From contig OU452211.1 of assembly GCA_911728435.2 (NCBI GenBank), forward strand, positions 7,422,428 to 7,486,427: a stretch of DNA of 64,000 bases. Direction: 5' to 3'. The notes under the pieces are model-generated. The model was given only the letters and a program-made list of their open reading frames with translations, made no database searches and was not told the DNA's origin. The translations under genes were made by a program, and so were the position numbers. Of this stretch, positions 1-10,375 are shown piece after piece (the stretch's first letter is position 1; every line of letters begins with the position of its first letter). The stretch is from Apoderus coryli. Taxonomy: Eukaryota; Arthropoda; Insecta; Coleoptera; Attelabidae.

Positions 1-125
1 TTGCGTTTTCGTGGATAAATACTGACAGACATTTATTTAAAACTACTTATTTATGTGTAAAATGACCAAAAACAAGTATTTCCGGTGAAATAAAAAAAAA
101 ATCATGAAACTATTAGTCTCCATAT
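1..125. repeat. Dispersed repeat, inverted copy of the 12.5 kb foldback spacer
   Basis: This stretch matches, in reverse complement, about 12915-13047, which is the central spacer of the large foldback at 12569-13520. Shared landmarks are the gcgttttcgtgga end, the aagtagttttaa-type stretch and the gagactattag block. No coding potential is seen. It is probably the edge of another copy that continues outside the window. Confidence 0.7.
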
Positions 126-126
126 A

Positions 127-1234
127 CAGGATGTCCCAAAAAAAATTCGCCACCCTTTGGGGGTAGAATCTACGACCCAAAATAAGACGCAAATCACTTA
201 TGGCAAAATTTCGAAAAATGTCTCCTTATGAAATTATGACCATTTTGATTATTGAAATTAGACAAATCTTTCACTTGGAATTAATAATTTAAATCTAGTC
301 ATCCTTGATAAAAACAGATTCATGGAAAGAGAAAATCTGCATCCATATCATCTAAAGCCGATTCAAGAATTGCATCCTGGGGATAGCGAGTTGCGCTTAC
401 GATTTTGTAGATTTTTTAAATTTCCTGGACGCAAATGAAGACATTTTTAAACAAGTACTGCCGAGTAATGAAGCCCATTTTAACTAGCAAGGAGTGTTCA
501 ATCAGCACAACTTGCATTGTTGGAATTACGAAAATCAGCAGCAAATTATATAGAGAATCACATAAGCAAGCACGCTGGAGCTTAAATGTGTGGATGTTGG
601 GGAATATGATAATAGAACCACAGTTTCTACCTAGGATACTAAACGCCGAAAACTATGCCAATTTTTGCGATAACAGAGTACCAACTCTTCTGGAAGAAGC
701 TCCTTTAGTACAGCGGCCAAATATTGTGTTTCAACATGATGGTGCACCTGCCCGTTATTCTCGAAATGTTTGAGAGATATTAAATCGACGTTTTCCCAGC
801 CAATCGATCGTGAAGGACCTTCGTTTCTTGGCCTCCTATATCCCTGGATCTTAACCCTTTTGGCTTTGGAGTTATCTGGAAAATATGGTTTACCATGTCC
901 TACCCAACAGTGAAGATGATGTTATTGTTCGCACTTATGGAGCTTTAGCACAAATTAGAAACGAAGCAATAGGCCGTGTAGAAAACCATTTGATTCGCCG
1001 TTTGTACGCATATATTGAACAAATTGCTGAGGATTTCGAACACTTGCCTTTGTAAATTGAAATGTTTTTGTTTTATTATGTGTTTAGTTAATAAATAATT
1101 TGAATATGAACACTTGTCATGATTAGGTACATTAAGTTAATACAGCATAGCGTTATTATGAACGAAAATTGCCGTTGTTATATTTACGGACTTTTCTGGT
1201 TCAGTGTTTATACTTTACCGGACGCACTGTATAT
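127..1234 (+). mobile_element. Decayed Tc1/mariner-like DNA transposon (DUF4817 type)
   Basis: The left end carries an acaggatgtccc motif typical of elements of this kind, and a degenerate gcactgtat end lies near 1225-1234. Between them are remains of a DDE transposase in several frames. The extent is inferred from these two end-like motifs; no clean target duplication is visible. The element is an old, inactive copy. Confidence 0.5.
322..1055 (+). pseudogene. DDE transposase remnant, DUF4817-associated Tc1/mariner relative
   Basis: A readable 112-residue piece (435-773) holds the block FQHDGAPARYS near its end, the second catalytic Asp region of DDE transposases (usual form QHDGAPAHxS). Upstream, a different frame reads NLHPYHLKPIQELHPGD, a block found between the helix-turn-helix and the catalytic core. 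Downstream, 780-1055 in other frames keeps the WIG/PRSPDLNP-type region and a C-terminal tail. The intact family is roughly 300 residues or more; here it is broken by several frameshifts and stops. Related fragments lie at 14119-15016 (minus) and in the short element at 11711-12383. Function in an intact relative would be cut-and-paste transposition in the nucleus; this copy cannot make an enzyme. Confidence 0.7.
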
Positions 1235-1713
1235 GAAAGTATGGAGAGCATCATCATAATATAAGAAGAAGATGATGGCTTTTACACGGTGTTTTATAAT
1301 AGTGTGTACTGCTAATCAAACTATCGACCGTCACAGCGGGTGAATTTTGTTACTTTTTTTTTATTTATTTTCTTTTGGATGCTTTCTGTATAGGCAACCG
1401 AATAAATTAATATACAATGATAAAGCATTTAGTGCATAACTACATTATAGTTATGTGTAGGGATTTTATTTGCTGTGTTGGGTTTCCTAAAAGTTTTTTT
1501 TTCTGTTGATTTTAAAATTTTAATAATTAGAAAAAAATATGAAAAATGTATTTGGGTTTGTATGAAATTTCCCACTCTTAAATTTTTAATCAGAACTGTC
1601 ACGTATTGAGCCAAAATTACTGCTCATTCGAGAAGTTAGTTAGGGGCTGGGATTTCCATTCTCGAAGTACTGTATGCTGTGCCGAGGTATCGCACCGCGC
1701 AATTTAAAATGTG
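1235..1713. other. Unassigned AT-rich DNA
   Basis: No gene, known repeat or structured element is recognised. The short reading frame on the minus strand (1429-1614) is low-complexity and lacks any recognisable domain. Confidence 0.5.
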
Positions 1714-1735
1714 CTTTCAGTAGAAATACCCCTAG

Positions 1736-1887
1736 GATCTTGATAATACCGAGATAATTTTGTCATAGAGAATGCCGAAAGCGTGTTGCTTGATAATAGC
1801 CCAAGGCCGCAGGCCGAGGGCTATTATCCTTGAACAACTCGCTTGAAGGATTCTCTATGACAAAATTTTGAGTATTTATCAAGGCCC
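1736..1887. repeat. 150-bp imperfect palindrome at Crypton end (copy 1)
   Basis: The left half (gtcatagagaatgccgaaag...tgataatagccc) pairs with the right half (gggctattatcc...attctctatgac) around a central ggccgcaggcc. The same structure is at 36111-36263 and 61105-61250, in half at 55884-55985, and begins at 63930. It lies just downstream of the recombinase reading frame. Confidence 0.85.
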
Positions 1888-2009
1888 GAGGAGTATTCGA
1901 TAAGATAGTTTTTTACTTTATAGATATCAAAAATTTGATTGTCAATTTGACGTTTAAGAATTTTCAATACAAAATGTATTAGTTTTAATCAAACAAATAT
2001 TATTCATTT

Positions 2010-3161
2010 TTATTTAAAACTACAGTTGTGAAAAGTACAATTGGTAAATGTTAAATTGGAAGAAGACTTTGCTGAAGTTGGCGGATTGTTAATTTCCACT
2101 GTTGAAGAAATTCCTCGCATGGTGTTATTTATTTGACTATGGCGTTCTTGGTTAATATTCAAGTACAGTTTAATTGAATTAGAGCTGCTATGTCCTGTTA
2201 TTTTTATTAATTGCTGTTCAGGAATTCCTTTGTTTGCCAAATGGCTAACGGCAGTTGATCTATTCGAATGATGGGATATCTTTTTACACTTAGTGTCCAA
2301 ACCAATAGCTTGCGCGGATGATTTAGTCCACATATTAATTGTGTTCTTGCCTACCGGTCAAACCATGTGTAACTTTCGGATTTCCAGAAACGATTTGGTC
2401 TCAAGAATAAGCGACTGAAAGTAATATTTTTCCCCCTTTTGAACAATAATTTATGGAATAACCGAACAGGGCATCCACTTTTGTTTGCAATATTTGGAAC
2501 AAGCCACTTACTATTTGTACAACTTTTCGATCCTCCTTGGCATGTTTTACTGAATATTGGATTGTATTCAATTCTGTTGGTTGGCGTTCCATCATTATTT
2601 TTCTCAATCGTGAAATAATCTATAAGGCAATCAGCTGGTTCACCACCTCGCCAAGCTAACTCAACAGCTACAATATGTATTGTAAACCTTCTGGTGTACA
2701 TTCATCCCATAATCCAATGATTCTAGCCAAATCACTTGAACTCAAATTTGATGAACTGCATTTTCGTTTGTTTGGATCTTGCTGTAATCTTTTTCGTTTT
2801 GCATTTCTTGCATCTCGCGCATTTTTGAATATCACACTGGTAAACGGGTCGAATACAATTTTGAAGTCATTGAAATATTTTTCCTGGAGTACCCTACTCG
2901 TAGTATTCCAAATTGTTTTTACAGTTGGTTCTTTATATTCAGTTCCGTCAGCTTTTCTCATATTTACCGCATAATCTTTCAATATATTAGCCAAATTATG
3001 CAAACTCGTTTCAGCATTCAGTTCGTATTCTCTGGTCGCACAAAACTCGAGAAATATTTTCCATACATATTTTTTTGATTTGATTGTATTTTTTGGTGTA
3101 TTAGTAGATATATAATATCATTAATTGCATCGTTAGATGCAATACCAAATCTTCGCGACAT
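2010..3161 (-). pseudogene. Crypton tyrosine recombinase (DUF3504-like), broken
   Basis: Read on the minus strand, the gene starts at ATG 3161 and ends at the stop at 2010 after ...HNCSFK. The N-terminal part is a helical, Lys/Asn-rich segment. The C-terminal part carries the recombinase core: AWRGGEPADC (catalytic Arg I), then a box that here reads HHSNRSTAVSHL (H-x-x-R), then ITGHSSSNSIKLYL (His and the Tyr nucleophile). Such enzymes cut and rejoin DNA through a phosphotyrosine bond. The C-terminal fold resembles DUF3504 proteins (KIAA1958, ZMYM2 group), which descend from Cryptons. Breaks: the frame shifts by -1 after ...TPEGLQYIL, again at 2351-2400 where a few bases are missing next to WFD, and elsewhere. 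The first break recurs in copies 2 and 3. Confidence 0.75.
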
Positions 3162-3355
3162 TTTTAAACCAGTTGTCAGTTTGACGTTTAATTAATTTTT
3201 AATAAAAAAAAAACTCCAAACTGGAAACACCACATGTAGGGTATTATCGCTGTAATCTAGAGGTGATTGGATGAAATTTGACACATGACCTAAAATTAAG
3301 TAATTTGATTGGTTACTATATTTAGTAAAAAAATATCATTATAATGCAACCAAGA

Positions 3356-4000
3356 TTTTCAATAAAAGGGCTTCTTTAATGCAATAAGTTTGTTTTGACG
3401 TGGCCTTATGTTAGCTGTGTTATCCTCATCAGAGTCTGGCTGTCAGACACTGACCAATTACCACCGATTGACAAAACGGCCGTCTGGTTAAAGTAAAATG
3501 TTTGACCGACAAACTCTCGAGTTTTAAAAAGCCTCGATAAAAGCATGTTGGTTGATATCTAAATATTTGGCTTTTATTCAAATTTGCAGAAAGCACAGAT
3601 GTGTTGACGAGCAAAATACAAGGGGATTTCATCGATTACTCGTAGCAAAGTAAACACACACTTAAGTATATAAGACAAATAATCATTATTTAGAAGTATG
3701 CGGGTAAAACACTAGTATTAATTAAAGTTACATAACTTTTTACGTTTCTACAACAGTGGCGCTAACATATAATTTAATTACATTAAATTAATTATAACTA
3801 TGTTATGTTATTATGCCGTATCACAGATATGGAGGTTAATAATCATTATTTTAATTAGAAAATTTCAGTACCTAAGAAAATGTAACACAAAATATTTAAA
3901 ATAGGCATTTTGGTAAATTGAACTGTGACAGAGCTACACTCAGATTAATACTAATAATAATAGTCGTCTTTATTAATTCTGTTTGACCCTTTTTACATTA
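3356..4000. other. No recognised feature
   Basis: Neither strand shows a domain, structured repeat or RNA gene. The 67-codon minus frame at 3429-3632 has no recognisable family. Confidence 0.5.
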
Positions 4001-4002
4001 TT

Positions 4003-4380
4003 TGTGAACGCCTGTGTAAACCAATTCTTGTATATGACATTTTTGAAGTGAATACTTCTTTGGTTGCATGAGAGTGATTTTTCAAGGTCGCATCACGACA
4101 CGATTTATAAAATTTTCGTCCCACAAAAGAGATGAAGCATATGACAAACTGATGGAGAGAGAGAGAGACAGAGATACACTATATCCTATACCATACACTA
4201 TTATGTATATAGCGGCTTAACGTTGCCTATCCTTCGGTTGTCCCTTTTGTACCGTCATTCGTATTCCCTTCCTCTCTCGTGAAAGAAGTATTCACTTCTA
4301 TCACGTGTACTGTGCTGCACTACAAAAAATTATTTCATATTTCGAATAAGTTTATACCTATAGGAAATATTCCTAACATA
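4003..4380. repeat. 140-bp repeat unit split by a candidate MITE
   Basis: 4003-4040 (gaacgcctgtgtaaacc) and 4330-4375 (ttcatatttcgaataagttta) match the two ends of one unit of the 12.5 kb foldback. The middle is replaced by a 254-bp insert, listed separately. Confidence 0.55.
4045..4298. mobile_element. Candidate 254-bp MITE with 17-bp perfect inverted ends
   Basis: The ends are gaagtgaatacttcttt (4045-4061) and its exact reverse complement (4282-4298). The interior is non-coding and contains a short ga-rich run (gagagagagaga). The insert interrupts a repeat known intact elsewhere in the window, which supports mobility. The superfamily is not recognised. Confidence 0.6.
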
Positions 4381-4558
4381 AAATAGGAATATTCTAGGCA
4401 TATGATGCACACGTTTCTACGCTCTGTGCGATTTTTACAGCACCATAGAGAAACAGAAGTAAATGAGATCAATGTAATAACAAAACAACATGACAGCGTA
4501 TGTTGTATGCCTCTTATTAACCCGATGCGCATAAGGACGACAGAGTGTCGTGACTACA

Positions 4559-5724
4559 TACGAGGGTTGCCTTTTATATTTCGGGATTAGAGAACAAATA
4601 TTAATCATCGAAAATCATTTAATTTTTTTTCAAAATCTTCCCCATGAAGATCTATACACTTTTGCATGCGTTTGAACCAATTGTCGAAGCACTTTTGCCA
4701 CTCGGATTGAGGTACCTCCAAAACATGCATTCTGAATGCAGCAACCGCTTCTTCTGGTGTCGTAAAACGTTGACCTCTCAGTTTGTTTTTTACGTACGGG
4801 AATAAAAAGAAGTCATTCGGTGCCAAGTCAGGACTATATGGCGGATGATTCATCAAATCGATGTTTTGGGTGCTCAAAATTGCAGTTGTTTGAGCCGATG
4901 TGTGAGAGCTCGCATTGTCGTGTTGAAGACTGATCCGTCTTCGGCGGTTGGTTTTCCTGATTTCTTGGAAGACAACTGGCACACAAATGGTTGTGTACCA
5001 CTCAGAATTGAGTGTTCTGCGTTGTTCTAGTGGTACGGTTGCGACATGTCCAGTTTTTCCGAAAAAACAGGCGACCATTTGCTTGGAAGTGCTTCGTGCG
5101 CGAACAACTTTTGTTGGATTTGGCTCATCTTGAAACAATTATACAGTCGACTGCTGTTTACTTTCGGGCTCATACGCGTAAGTCTACGATTCATCACCTG
5201 TCCGATGCCATAGACGTGTGTCGAAGCACCGCGATCGTATTTTTTTAGCATTTCTTTCGACCAATCGACACGAGCGTTTTTTTGAGCGATTGACAAATTG
5301 TGTGGGATCCAACGCGATCAAATTTTTTTGACAGTCAAATGTTTATGCAATTGAATGTATGCTGGTCCCACTAATGCCTAAGGTTGTCTAAATCTCTTGA
5401 TAGGTCACATGACGATCTTACAATATCAGTTCGCAAACAGCATCAATGGTTTTCGGAACCACAACTGATTTTGGCCGACCTTCACGAAATTCGTCTTGGA
5501 GTGAACTACGACCACGATTGAATTCACTATACCATCGATAAACACTGGTCCTTGATGGAGCTTCATCGCCAAAAATTGACTTAAGTTCATACATGCACTG
5601 TTGCTGAGTTAATCCACGTCGAAAGTTGTAAAAAATAATCGCCCGAAAATGTTCACGATTTAATTCCATTTTTGGGCCGAGATGAATCTTTTAAGTTACT
5701 GTAAACAACACAAATAGCGCTCGT
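4559..5724 (-). mobile_element. Mos1-like mariner transposon, near full length, inactive
   Basis: The element is about 1.17 kb, close to the usual mariner size. One end reads TA-cgagggttgcctttta from 4559. The other end, read inward from 5724, is ta-cgagcgctatttg, a diverged partner. TA is the usual target duplication. The same cgagggttgcc end closes the second copy at 23387. Confidence 0.8.
4605..5669 (-). pseudogene. Mariner (Mos1-like) transposase, frameshifted
   Basis: The start at 5669 (MELNREHFRAIIFYNFRRG) gives a span of about 354 codons, matching the roughly 345-residue mariner transposases. Domains in order: N-terminal helix-turn-helix (5418-5669, with GDEAPSRTSVYRWYSEF and the GRPKS linker), the WIPHNLSIAQK-type linker (about 5290), a decayed first-Asp region (about 5170), then HVATVPLEQRR, LQHDNASSHTS (second Asp) and HPPYSPDLAPNDFFLFP (third Asp, 34 residues on, as in DD34D). 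The last 177 codons are open; the middle has at least two frameshifts, one removing the TGDExW block. Intact relatives cut and paste at TA sites. Confidence 0.85.
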
Positions 5725-5769
5725 ACGTCAAAACGTTCTGAGTAAGTATAACCTCAAAAATGTCCAACT

Positions 5770-7192
5770 TTACGATAATCATAATAATAATAATATCTTT
5801 ATTAGTCTTTCAAAAGTACATAGATTCTGTACATAGACACGTCAAAATACAAAACACAAAAAACATTGAGCATAAATTAATGAAAACTGAAAATATAAAT
5901 AAAAATACAAAATACATATATATACATATACAACAAACTCTTGACACAGCTTAACAACACTATACTGAGGTGGTAAATTCCTGTAAGCTGTAGAACGCAC
6001 CGTTTATAAGGAACTCTTTTAATAAATTTTTGAAAATGCTCATATTTGCACAGTTTCTTATCTTTGAGGGAAGAAGATTGAAATAAAAGTATCCTGAGTA
6101 CAGAGGCGATTTTTTATAAAACTCGTGTTTGGGTCGAGGGAGATATAAGAGATCCCTCCCTCGAGTAGGATAGCGATGACCATCTCCCCGTCTTCGAGCC
6201 TGATTTTTATTTTTAAATATGGGACAAAGCGTACATGGAACAGTGAGGATCTTATATTTCCTAAAAGTACATTTACAAGTCCCTCTGTATGGAATATTGA
6301 ATATATATCGAATTGCTCTTTTTGCAATATGAACACTCTGTCCACCTCCGTAGATCTACCCCAAATTGCTATATTGTACGCGATATACGAATATACATAT
6401 AAGAGCATAATATACAGAAATGAGGGAATGCTTGTCCATATATGTTTTTAGAGAAAGCAGCACGTATAGACTTCTAGAAAGTCTGCTACATAGATTATCA
6501 ACATGACCAATCCAACTCAACCCCGGATCAACATACACACCCAACAACTTAGCAGACTCTGCCAAAGGTAAAACAAGTGCATCAATACATAAATTGAAAG
6601 GCAGTGGATTTTTATATTTATTAAAATGAAAAGCGACAGTCTTGCTATAATTGATCATCAGTCTATTTTTATGACACCACGACTGAAATTCCTCTAGAGT
6701 TACGTTGATTTCATATTCTAAGAGCTCAGGATCTTTATCGTATATTAGAATGGTGGTATCATCAGCGTACATATACACGGTACCATGTGCAATGCTCGTG
6801 GGAAGGTCGTTAATGTACAGTAGGAAAAGCAGCGGTCGAAGTATACTCCCCTGAGGAGTACTCAAATCAATTTCTTGAGATTCCGATATAGATGAATCAA
6901 TCTTTACCGCCATCCTTCTATGAGTTAAATAGGAGTCAATACACCTATTTATAGGCCCACGCAAACCCAGCTGATCTATCTTTCTACACAAGAAATCCTT
7001 ATCCACCACATCAAACGCACTCGTCAGATCAAACAACACACCCACCGCATAGTGCCTGCTATCAGTTAAATCGTGTATTTGCTGTACAAACTCATAAGTA
7101 CACGTTTCTGTTGAAAAACCTGGCCGAAAACCATGTTGACACTTACTTATGATTGTAGTGGAGCCCAGGAACCCAAAAATTTTGATTGTCAT
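5770..7192 (-). pseudogene. LINE reverse transcriptase, 5'-truncated
   Basis: The minus strand carries 278 open codons (6356-7192) of a non-LTR reverse transcriptase. Visible motifs: QHGFRPGFSTET, LFDLTSAFDVVD (first catalytic Asp), STPQGSILRPLLFLLYINDLP, and MYADDTTI (the YADD box), followed by LLGVYVDPGLSW and the thumb region. The style is CR1/L2-like. The endonuclease and the first part of the polymerase are missing, as is usual for LINE insertions. The 3' end of the insertion is the aat-repeat and tctttattag tail at about 5775-5800. Confidence 0.8.
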
Positions 7193-7639
7193 TTGTTGTA
7201 TAAGATTGTCTGTTACATCAATCAGGTAGGCAACAGTGTTAACCCACTATTATTACTTATATATTTCTTATTTTGGAAAAACCACATTTAGTTTTAATGA
7301 CAACGGTAATAAGACGATAATATGTCATATAAGTAGACAGTGTAGGATAATGTAGTAGTGAATATGTATCAAAGACAGGTGAATGTACGCACTAATTACC
7401 GACGAGGTTCAGGTGGATTTTTGTTTTGTGGCACGTGTGTGTGTCTACATATTATGGACGCAGGTGCTTTTTGTTTCAAATCACCTGCTCAGGGATATAG
7501 GTAATCATACTAAAAAAGAAATAACCCTTGTAATGGTGAATGTTAAGCAATCGAAGAAATTATTGTACATTCCTTAAATATGATATTTCCAACGTTGGAC
7601 TATCGACTTACTGCTCAATTATAAAGACCGAACTACAGG

Positions 7640-7860
7640 TAGTATATGTAAATTTATTTTTTATAGACATCCCAGGTTTACAACCCCAATGGACATATTT
7701 ATATAAGCAGCTTTCGACTGCTCTTACAGAGTTGTTTCCAACAACACCTGCAGGACAAGCTCCCGGAAGATTATCCGGATGTTATTTAGATCCACCGTGC
7801 TCTCTGCTGGTGAGGAGATGCTAGGCTTTGTGCGACGAAAACATCAGGATTGGTTAGACG
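7640..7860 (+). pseudogene. LINE endonuclease-region fragment
   Basis: A short decayed piece matches, in opposite orientation, 28040-28200. The end reads GFVRRKHQDWLDEND, a block found after the endonuclease in LINEs annotated as craniofacial-development-protein-2-like. It is cut at 7860 by the tail of the next LINE. Confidence 0.55.
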
Positions 7861-7865
7861 AAAAT

Positions 7866-9055
7866 GATAATAATAATAATCTCTTTATTGTCTAACAGAT
7901 ATTGCTACCCAATAACAAGACAAAATCTTACATAAATAAAAACAATTGCTTAACATTAGCATACAAAAATACCCAACTTAGAACTAACTGAAAATACACG
8001 CATCAAAACGAAAGAAAATTGGGAGGATTACAAGAAAAATTAATCATAACAATAAATAATTAAGACATGAACATAATTCATCAAAACAAATCCAAATCAG
8101 TAGCCCGCAAACATGTTTCCAAACTTTTCTTAAAAGAATCGAGCGATACATTAAAAGAATCAACGTTTTCATTAATGACTAATCGGTTGCTGTATTTACA
8201 AGCCCAAAATAGCGGTGCTTTAGATTCATAATTAGAACGAATCTGTGGCACCCAAAAGAAACTAGCGCTTCTAGAGTGAACCCTAGGGACACGAAACCAT
8301 AGCTGCTGAAGCAACCAAGGACAATCCAACATATTGTTGATCAACTTAAAAAAAAGATCTGAGATGCGAACATGCGTCTCTCGGCTAACGGCTGAAATCC
8401 GAACGTTGTCAGTAACAGGGCGTGATCATACCCACGAGGAGGAAAATATCCATCAATTTTAAATGACCAATATATTAACAACTTACGTTGAATACTCTCA
8501 AATCTCCAAACTCCAAAATAGACACAACAAAGGCGAAATAGAGACTTTTCAAGCAGTCCATGTTGTTGAATTCTCCTCTCTGTCTAAAAATAAATCCAAA
8601 CATTCGCAAAGAATTAGCAGAAATTTGCTCAATGTGGTAGTTGAAAGATAAATCACCATCCAAGTATACATCAAGATCTTTGATTAAAGCGCAGCGTTCC
8701 AAATTTGAATTATCGATGGTGTAGTTTCACAAAAACGGATCTTGTAAATGTCACCGACTTACATTTGTTCAGATTTAGATCACACCATTCTGAGAGCAGA
8801 CACAGATCTGTTTGAAGCTGTGCGCAATCGTTCTCACAAACAACAGTGCGATACAATTTTAAATCATCCGCAAACAACAAATAATTGCTATTGAAACCAG
8901 AGCCAATATCGTTTACGAATATTTCAAAGAGAAGAGGAGCCAACGTACTGCCCTGAGGAGTTCCACTTGAGGCTGTGAATGAACTTGAACTGAATCCATT
9001 GTATTCAACAAATTGTTGACTTGCTCCCAGATAGGACTGAAAAAAAATGAAGAGA
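7866..9055 (-). pseudogene. Jockey-like LINE, 5'-truncated
   Basis: Three minus-strand frames (8710-8943, 8475-8702, 8081-8344) cover the end of a reverse transcriptase. Motifs: GTPQGSTLAPLLFEIFVND upstream, then YLLFADDLKLYR (catalytic FADD), SEWCDLNLNKCKSV, IKDLDVYLDGDLSFNYHI, and a C-terminal region ending in NYESKAPLFWACKYSNR. The 3' end is a taa-type microsatellite plus a tctttattgtctaacag tail at 7866-7905. That tail is shared with 16366, 20733 and others, so one family is repeated here. Confidence 0.8.
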
Positions 9056-9519
9056 TATACAAAGACTAATAGATACTAAGCATAAAGCATCTTGAGAATA
9101 AGTGTCTAAGGATATTTGACCATTTATCCGAATGGTTTAGTAAAAGCTTATCACATACAGGCAAAATATGTTACATACGTTTTCGTACCTATCAGAGTGG
9201 TAATGCCTCCAATTTCGATGGTTCCCTGTTAGAGACTACAAGATTTCTTGGGCTCACTGTTCATGAAACACTAGCGTAGCAACAACACATAACATGTTCG
9301 ATAGCGGGGACAGATTGGTCGTCTCACATCCAAAAACTCTACATCCACTTTTTTATTTTCTACATAAATATTTTTTGACCTATCAAAAAAACACTGCGAC
9401 AATCTGATATCTGAGGTCAATAAGATATTTTCCGTCATTAGAACACAAAGATAGATATTTGAGGACCCGACTATTAAATTAATTTGTAATCCAGCTCGGT
9501 GGAGAGCAGGCTCAGATAT

Positions 9520-9830
9520 TGATGCGTTGACTGGCTCATTAAGGATAGTTTCTTAGGTGTGACAAAATTACTGGTGATACCTACACAAGGGATTTTGTTT
9601 AATTTAGCAGTAGAAACAGACTCAGGCCCTGCTAATTTAAACAAAATCCCTTGTGTAGCTATTACCAGTAATTTTGTCTGGAATGATAACGTCCAATACC
9701 AAACAAAACCATTAAAGTTGAAACCTGTTTTCGGGCTGATGGGGTTGTGAAATTTAGGCAGGACAATGACATTATGAAGGGCTATCTGCATGCGTCGACT
9801 AGGTCATTATAGATAGTTTCATAGGTCTTG
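9520..9830. repeat. Diverged monomer of the 174-bp satellite, split by a hairpin
   Basis: 9520-9557 (tcattaaggatagtttcttaggt) and 9683-9830 (ggggttgtgaaattt..aggcaggacaatgacattatgaaggg) match consecutive parts of the 174-bp unit repeated at 59601-60345. The hairpin at 9561-9678 sits between them, where the tandem copies have only about 15 bases. Confidence 0.75.
9561..9678. repeat. Near-perfect hairpin, 49-bp arms, 20-base loop
   Basis: The left arm (9561-9609) begins gacaaaattactggtgat and the right arm (9630-9678) ends ttaccagtaattttgtc. The arms pair at 46 of 49 positions. Reading frames across it are by-products of the palindrome. It could be a tiny foldback transposon or, if transcribed, a hairpin RNA source. 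Confidence 0.85.
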
Positions 9831-10169
9831 AATGATAGATAGATAGATAGAAATTAGAACTATTTAAAAGTGTTATTCCTACCGATCTTCTCAATCTACA
9901 GAATTTAAATTACAGGGAATTCGTTTACTTATATGACACCTGAAATGAGCTTTTTTAGCCTGATCTGTAGACTGAAGTGACCACTGCGGCAATTGTTGAA
10001 AAATCGAAAAAAGTATACTGGAAGATGCTCGGCTGAAGAAGTCGGAGAAAGTGTTGAAGTATACGATACCACCATTCCTGAGACTCTGCATGATAAATAA
10101 AGCTCACTGCAAGATGGGTAACCAAAATACTGCCGCTGCCAGAGAACCGAGAGCTCGTCGATTGTTCTC

Positions 10170-10375
10170 GTACGTTTTTGAACCTTTATTGTGAAGATAA
10201 GGATGGTGTGCTGGACCGGATTGTTACTGGAGACGAAACTTTATTATTGTATACCTGAGTCTAGCAAGCAGGACACTATGCCACCCCAGAAGTTTAAGGT
10301 CACACAATCAGCCAGAAAATTCATGGCGATCAGGACGAATCCTATGGATTGATTATAAAGTTTAAGATGTTCCTA
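10170..10375 (+). pseudogene. Mariner-family transposase fragment
   Basis: In mixed frames the plus strand reads DGVLDRIVTGDET (first catalytic Asp block), then SSKQDTMPPQKFKVTQSARKFMA. This matches the order TGDETW...ESKQxSMxW...SAKKVMA of mariner relatives. Frameshifts occur directly after TGDET. No ends are identified. Confidence 0.65.

Larger units (their letters stand above)
1714..3355 (-). mobile_element. Crypton-type tyrosine-recombinase transposon, copy 1
   Basis: This is a near full-length but decayed copy of a roughly 1.6 kb family present five times in the window. The gene-downstream end (1714-1887) starts with ttcagtag...acccctagg and a long palindrome. The gene-upstream end (about 3235-3355) contains gggtattatcgctgtaatc and a block about gtgattggatgaaatttgac, also found at 34745-34820, 57235-57331 and 61590-61690. 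It has only a recombinase-like gene and no reverse transcriptase, which fits Cryptons rather than DIRS or Ngaro elements. Confidence 0.75.

Noticed and set aside
1714..3355. DIRS or Ngaro retroelement for the tyrosine-recombinase family
   Set aside because: No reverse transcriptase or RNase H remains in any of the copies, and the element is only about 1.6 kb.
9474..9791. 105-codon minus frame as a gene
   Set aside because: It is produced by the hairpin and satellite unit; the peptide repeats itself in mirror order.
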